NCBI RefSeq assembly: GCF_002918555.1
Contig: NZ_PQMB01000001.1
Location: 558,087-622,086, forward strand
Length of the DNA: 64,000 nucleotides
Direction: 5' to 3'
From: Citrobacter amalonaticus
GTDB taxonomy: Bacteria; Pseudomonadota; Gammaproteobacteria; Enterobacterales; Enterobacteriaceae
Part shown: one piece after another, positions 62,680 to 64,000 of the stretch
Layout: each line of letters begins with the position of its first letter
Numbering within the stretch: the first letter of the stretch is position 1
The notes under the pieces: model-generated
Told to the model about the DNA's origin: nothing
Seen by the model: the letters and a program-made list of their open reading frames with translations, nothing else
Databases searched by the model: none
Made by a program: the position numbers and the translations under genes

Positions 62680-64000
62680 ATGGTAACTCATCGTCAGCGC
62701 TACCGTGAAAAAGTCTCCCAGATGGTTAGCTGGGGACACTGGTTTGCACTGTTCAACATTCTGCTGGCTATTGTGCTCGGCAGCCGTTACCTGTTTGTCG
62801 CAGACTGGCCGACAACGCTTGCGGGGCGAGTTTACTCTTACCTGAGCATTGTCGGGCACTTCAGTTTTCTGGTGTTTGCCACCTATCTGCTGATCCTGTT
62901 TCCCCTGACGTTTATCGTCATGTCCCAGCGGCTGATGCGTTTCCTGTCAGCTATTCTGGCGACGGCGGGAATGACGCTGTTACTGATTGACAGCGAAGTC
63001 TTCACCCGCTTCCACTTACATCTTAATCCTGTCGTCTGGGAACTGGTGATAAACCCGGACCAGAACGAAATGGCGCGTGACTGGCAGCTCATGTTCATCA
63101 GCGTGCCGGTTATCCTGCTCATTGAAATGCTGTTTGCGACATGGAGCTGGCAAAAACTGCGTAGCCTGACGCGCCGTCGCCATTTCGCCAAGCCGATTGC
63201 GGCCTTCTTTTTTGTCTCATTTATTGCTTCGCATGTGGTGTACATCTGGGCCGATGCCAACTTCTATCGTCCGATCACCATGCAGCGCGCGAATTTACCG
63301 CTCTCTTACCCCATGACGGCGCGCCGCTTTCTGGAAAAACATGGCCTGCTGGATGCGCAGGAGTATCAGCGTCGTCTGGTTGAACAAGGCAATCCTGAAG
63401 CAGTTTCGGTGCAGTATCCGCTGAGCGAGCTGCGGTATCGCGATCTGGGAACTGGTCAGAACGTCCTGCTGATTACCGTGGACGGTCTGAACTATTCGCG
63501 CTTTGAGAAGCAAATGCCACTGCTTGCCGGATTCGCCGGGCAGAACATTTCGTTCACGCGGCATATGAGTTCAGGTAATACCACCGACAACGGTATTTTT
63601 GGCCTGTTCTACGGCGTCTCGCCAGGCTATATGGACGGGATTCTGTCTACCAGAACGCCAGCCGCGCTGATCTCGGCGCTGAATCAGCAGGGTTATCAGC
63701 TGGGTCTGTTCTCTTCAGACGGCTTTAACAGCCCGCTCTACCGTCAGGCGCTGCTGTCAGACTTCTCAATGCCGAGCGTACAAACGCAGTCGGACAAGCA
63801 AACGGCCGATCAGTGGATCAACTGGCTGAAGCGCTATGAGCAGGAAGATAACCGTTGGTTCTCGTGGGTCTCTTTCAATGGCACCAACATCGACAACAGC
63901 AACCAGAAAGGTTTCGTCAGGCAATACGCACGCGCCGCTGGCGGCGTCGATATGCAAATTGGTCGGGTGCTCGACGCGCTGCGCGATTCCGATAAGCTGA
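62680..64000 (+). CDS. yejM: Cardiolipin/LPS-sensing inner-membrane protein YejM (PbgA/LapC), partial
   Basis: About 440 residues are present; the C-terminus lies past the right edge. Five N-terminal spans (residues about 20-190, NILLAIVLGSRYLFV onward) are followed by the start of a periplasmic alkaline-phosphatase-fold domain (LLITVDGLNYSRFEKQM; SSGNTTDNGIFGLFYG). YejM senses periplasmic-leaflet LPS and inhibits LapB-FtsH turnover of LpxC. The nucleophile-position segment has SGNTTDNG, lacking a complete phosphatase metal site, as known for this pseudo-hydrolase. Confidence 0.96.
   Translation, partial: MVTHRQRYREKVSQMVSWGHWFALFNILLAIVLGSRYLFVADWPTTLAGRVYSYLSIVGHFSFLVFATYLLILFPLTFIVMSQRLMRFLSAILATAGMTLLLIDSEVFTRFHLHLNPVVWELVINPDQNEMARDWQLMFISVPVILLIEMLFATWSWQKLRSLTRRRHFAKPIAAFFFVSFIASHVVYIWADANFYRPITMQRANLPLSYPMTARRFLEKHGLLDAQEYQRRLVEQGNPEAVSVQYPLSELRYRDLGTGQNVLLITVDGLNYSRFEKQMPLLAGFAGQNISFTRHMSSGNTTDNGIFGLFYGVSPGYMDGILSTRTPAALISALNQQGYQLGLFSSDGFNSPLYRQALLSDFSMPSVQTQSDKQTADQWINWLKRYEQEDNRWFSWVSFNGTNIDNSNQKGFVRQYARAAGGVDMQIGRVLDALRDSDKL

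Overview
The window is chromosomal DNA from an enterobacterium close to Escherichia, Salmonella and Citrobacter. Gene order and protein sequences follow the E. coli stretch from yohJ through cdd, mgl, folE, lysP, nfo, psu, fru and yej to yejM almost gene for gene. The accessory content points to a Citrobacter- or Klebsiella-like relative rather than E. coli K-12: a gentisate cluster, torCAD beside a MocR regulator, a TonB receptor unlike CirA in the cirA slot, and no preTA. The genus is inferred. No tRNA, rRNA, CRISPR array, prophage or insertion sequence was recognised.

Layout. 1-4443: 3-hydroxybenzoate/gentisate catabolism (mhbI partial, mhbH, mhbD, mhbT on the minus strand, divergent mhbR). 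4576-7989: yohJK, cdd, sanA, yeiS. 8035-13208: the galactose ABC importer mglBAC and its repressor galS, with readable CRP and GalS operators. 13351-16349: folE-yeiB and yeiG. 16630-19435: an iron-regulated TonB-dependent receptor and a decayed SIS-family gene. 19449-25306: lysP, yeiE/yeiH, nfo, yeiI. 25331-31693: nucleoside and pseudouridine salvage (rihB-nupX, yeiL, psuK-psuG-psuT). 31982-37557: fructose PTS fruBKA, setB, yeiW. 37700: yeiP. 38329-44231: torCAD with a divergent MocR-type regulator, inserted between yeiP and yeiQ. 44522-50572: yeiQ, yeiR, lpxT, mepS, pdeN. 50653-56526: microcin C/peptide importer yejABEF and yejG. 56856-64000: bcr, rsuA, radD, rplY, yejK, yejL and yejM (cut by the right edge).

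How they work together. The mhb genes take up an aromatic acid, open the gentisate ring and split the product to fumarate and pyruvate. rihB and nupX, and psuK, psuG and psuT, form two parallel salvage units that carry near-identical CNT transporters, an old duplication kept similar. fruB, fruK and fruA phosphorylate, import and activate fructose under Cra. torC, torA and torD form a complete periplasmic TMAO (or related N-/S-oxide) respiration unit. The usual TorTSR sensors are not beside it. A PLP-binding-type MocR regulator is, and the shared promoter region carries four copies of an AATAGnGnC motif. This is the least conventional arrangement in the window.

Smaller irregularities are a dispersed intergenic repeat found in the mglB leader and upstream of nfo, a long palindrome after yohK, a 49-bp hairpin between fruB and setB, and the hxlB-like pseudogene. 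Most of the window is ordinary conserved core genome.
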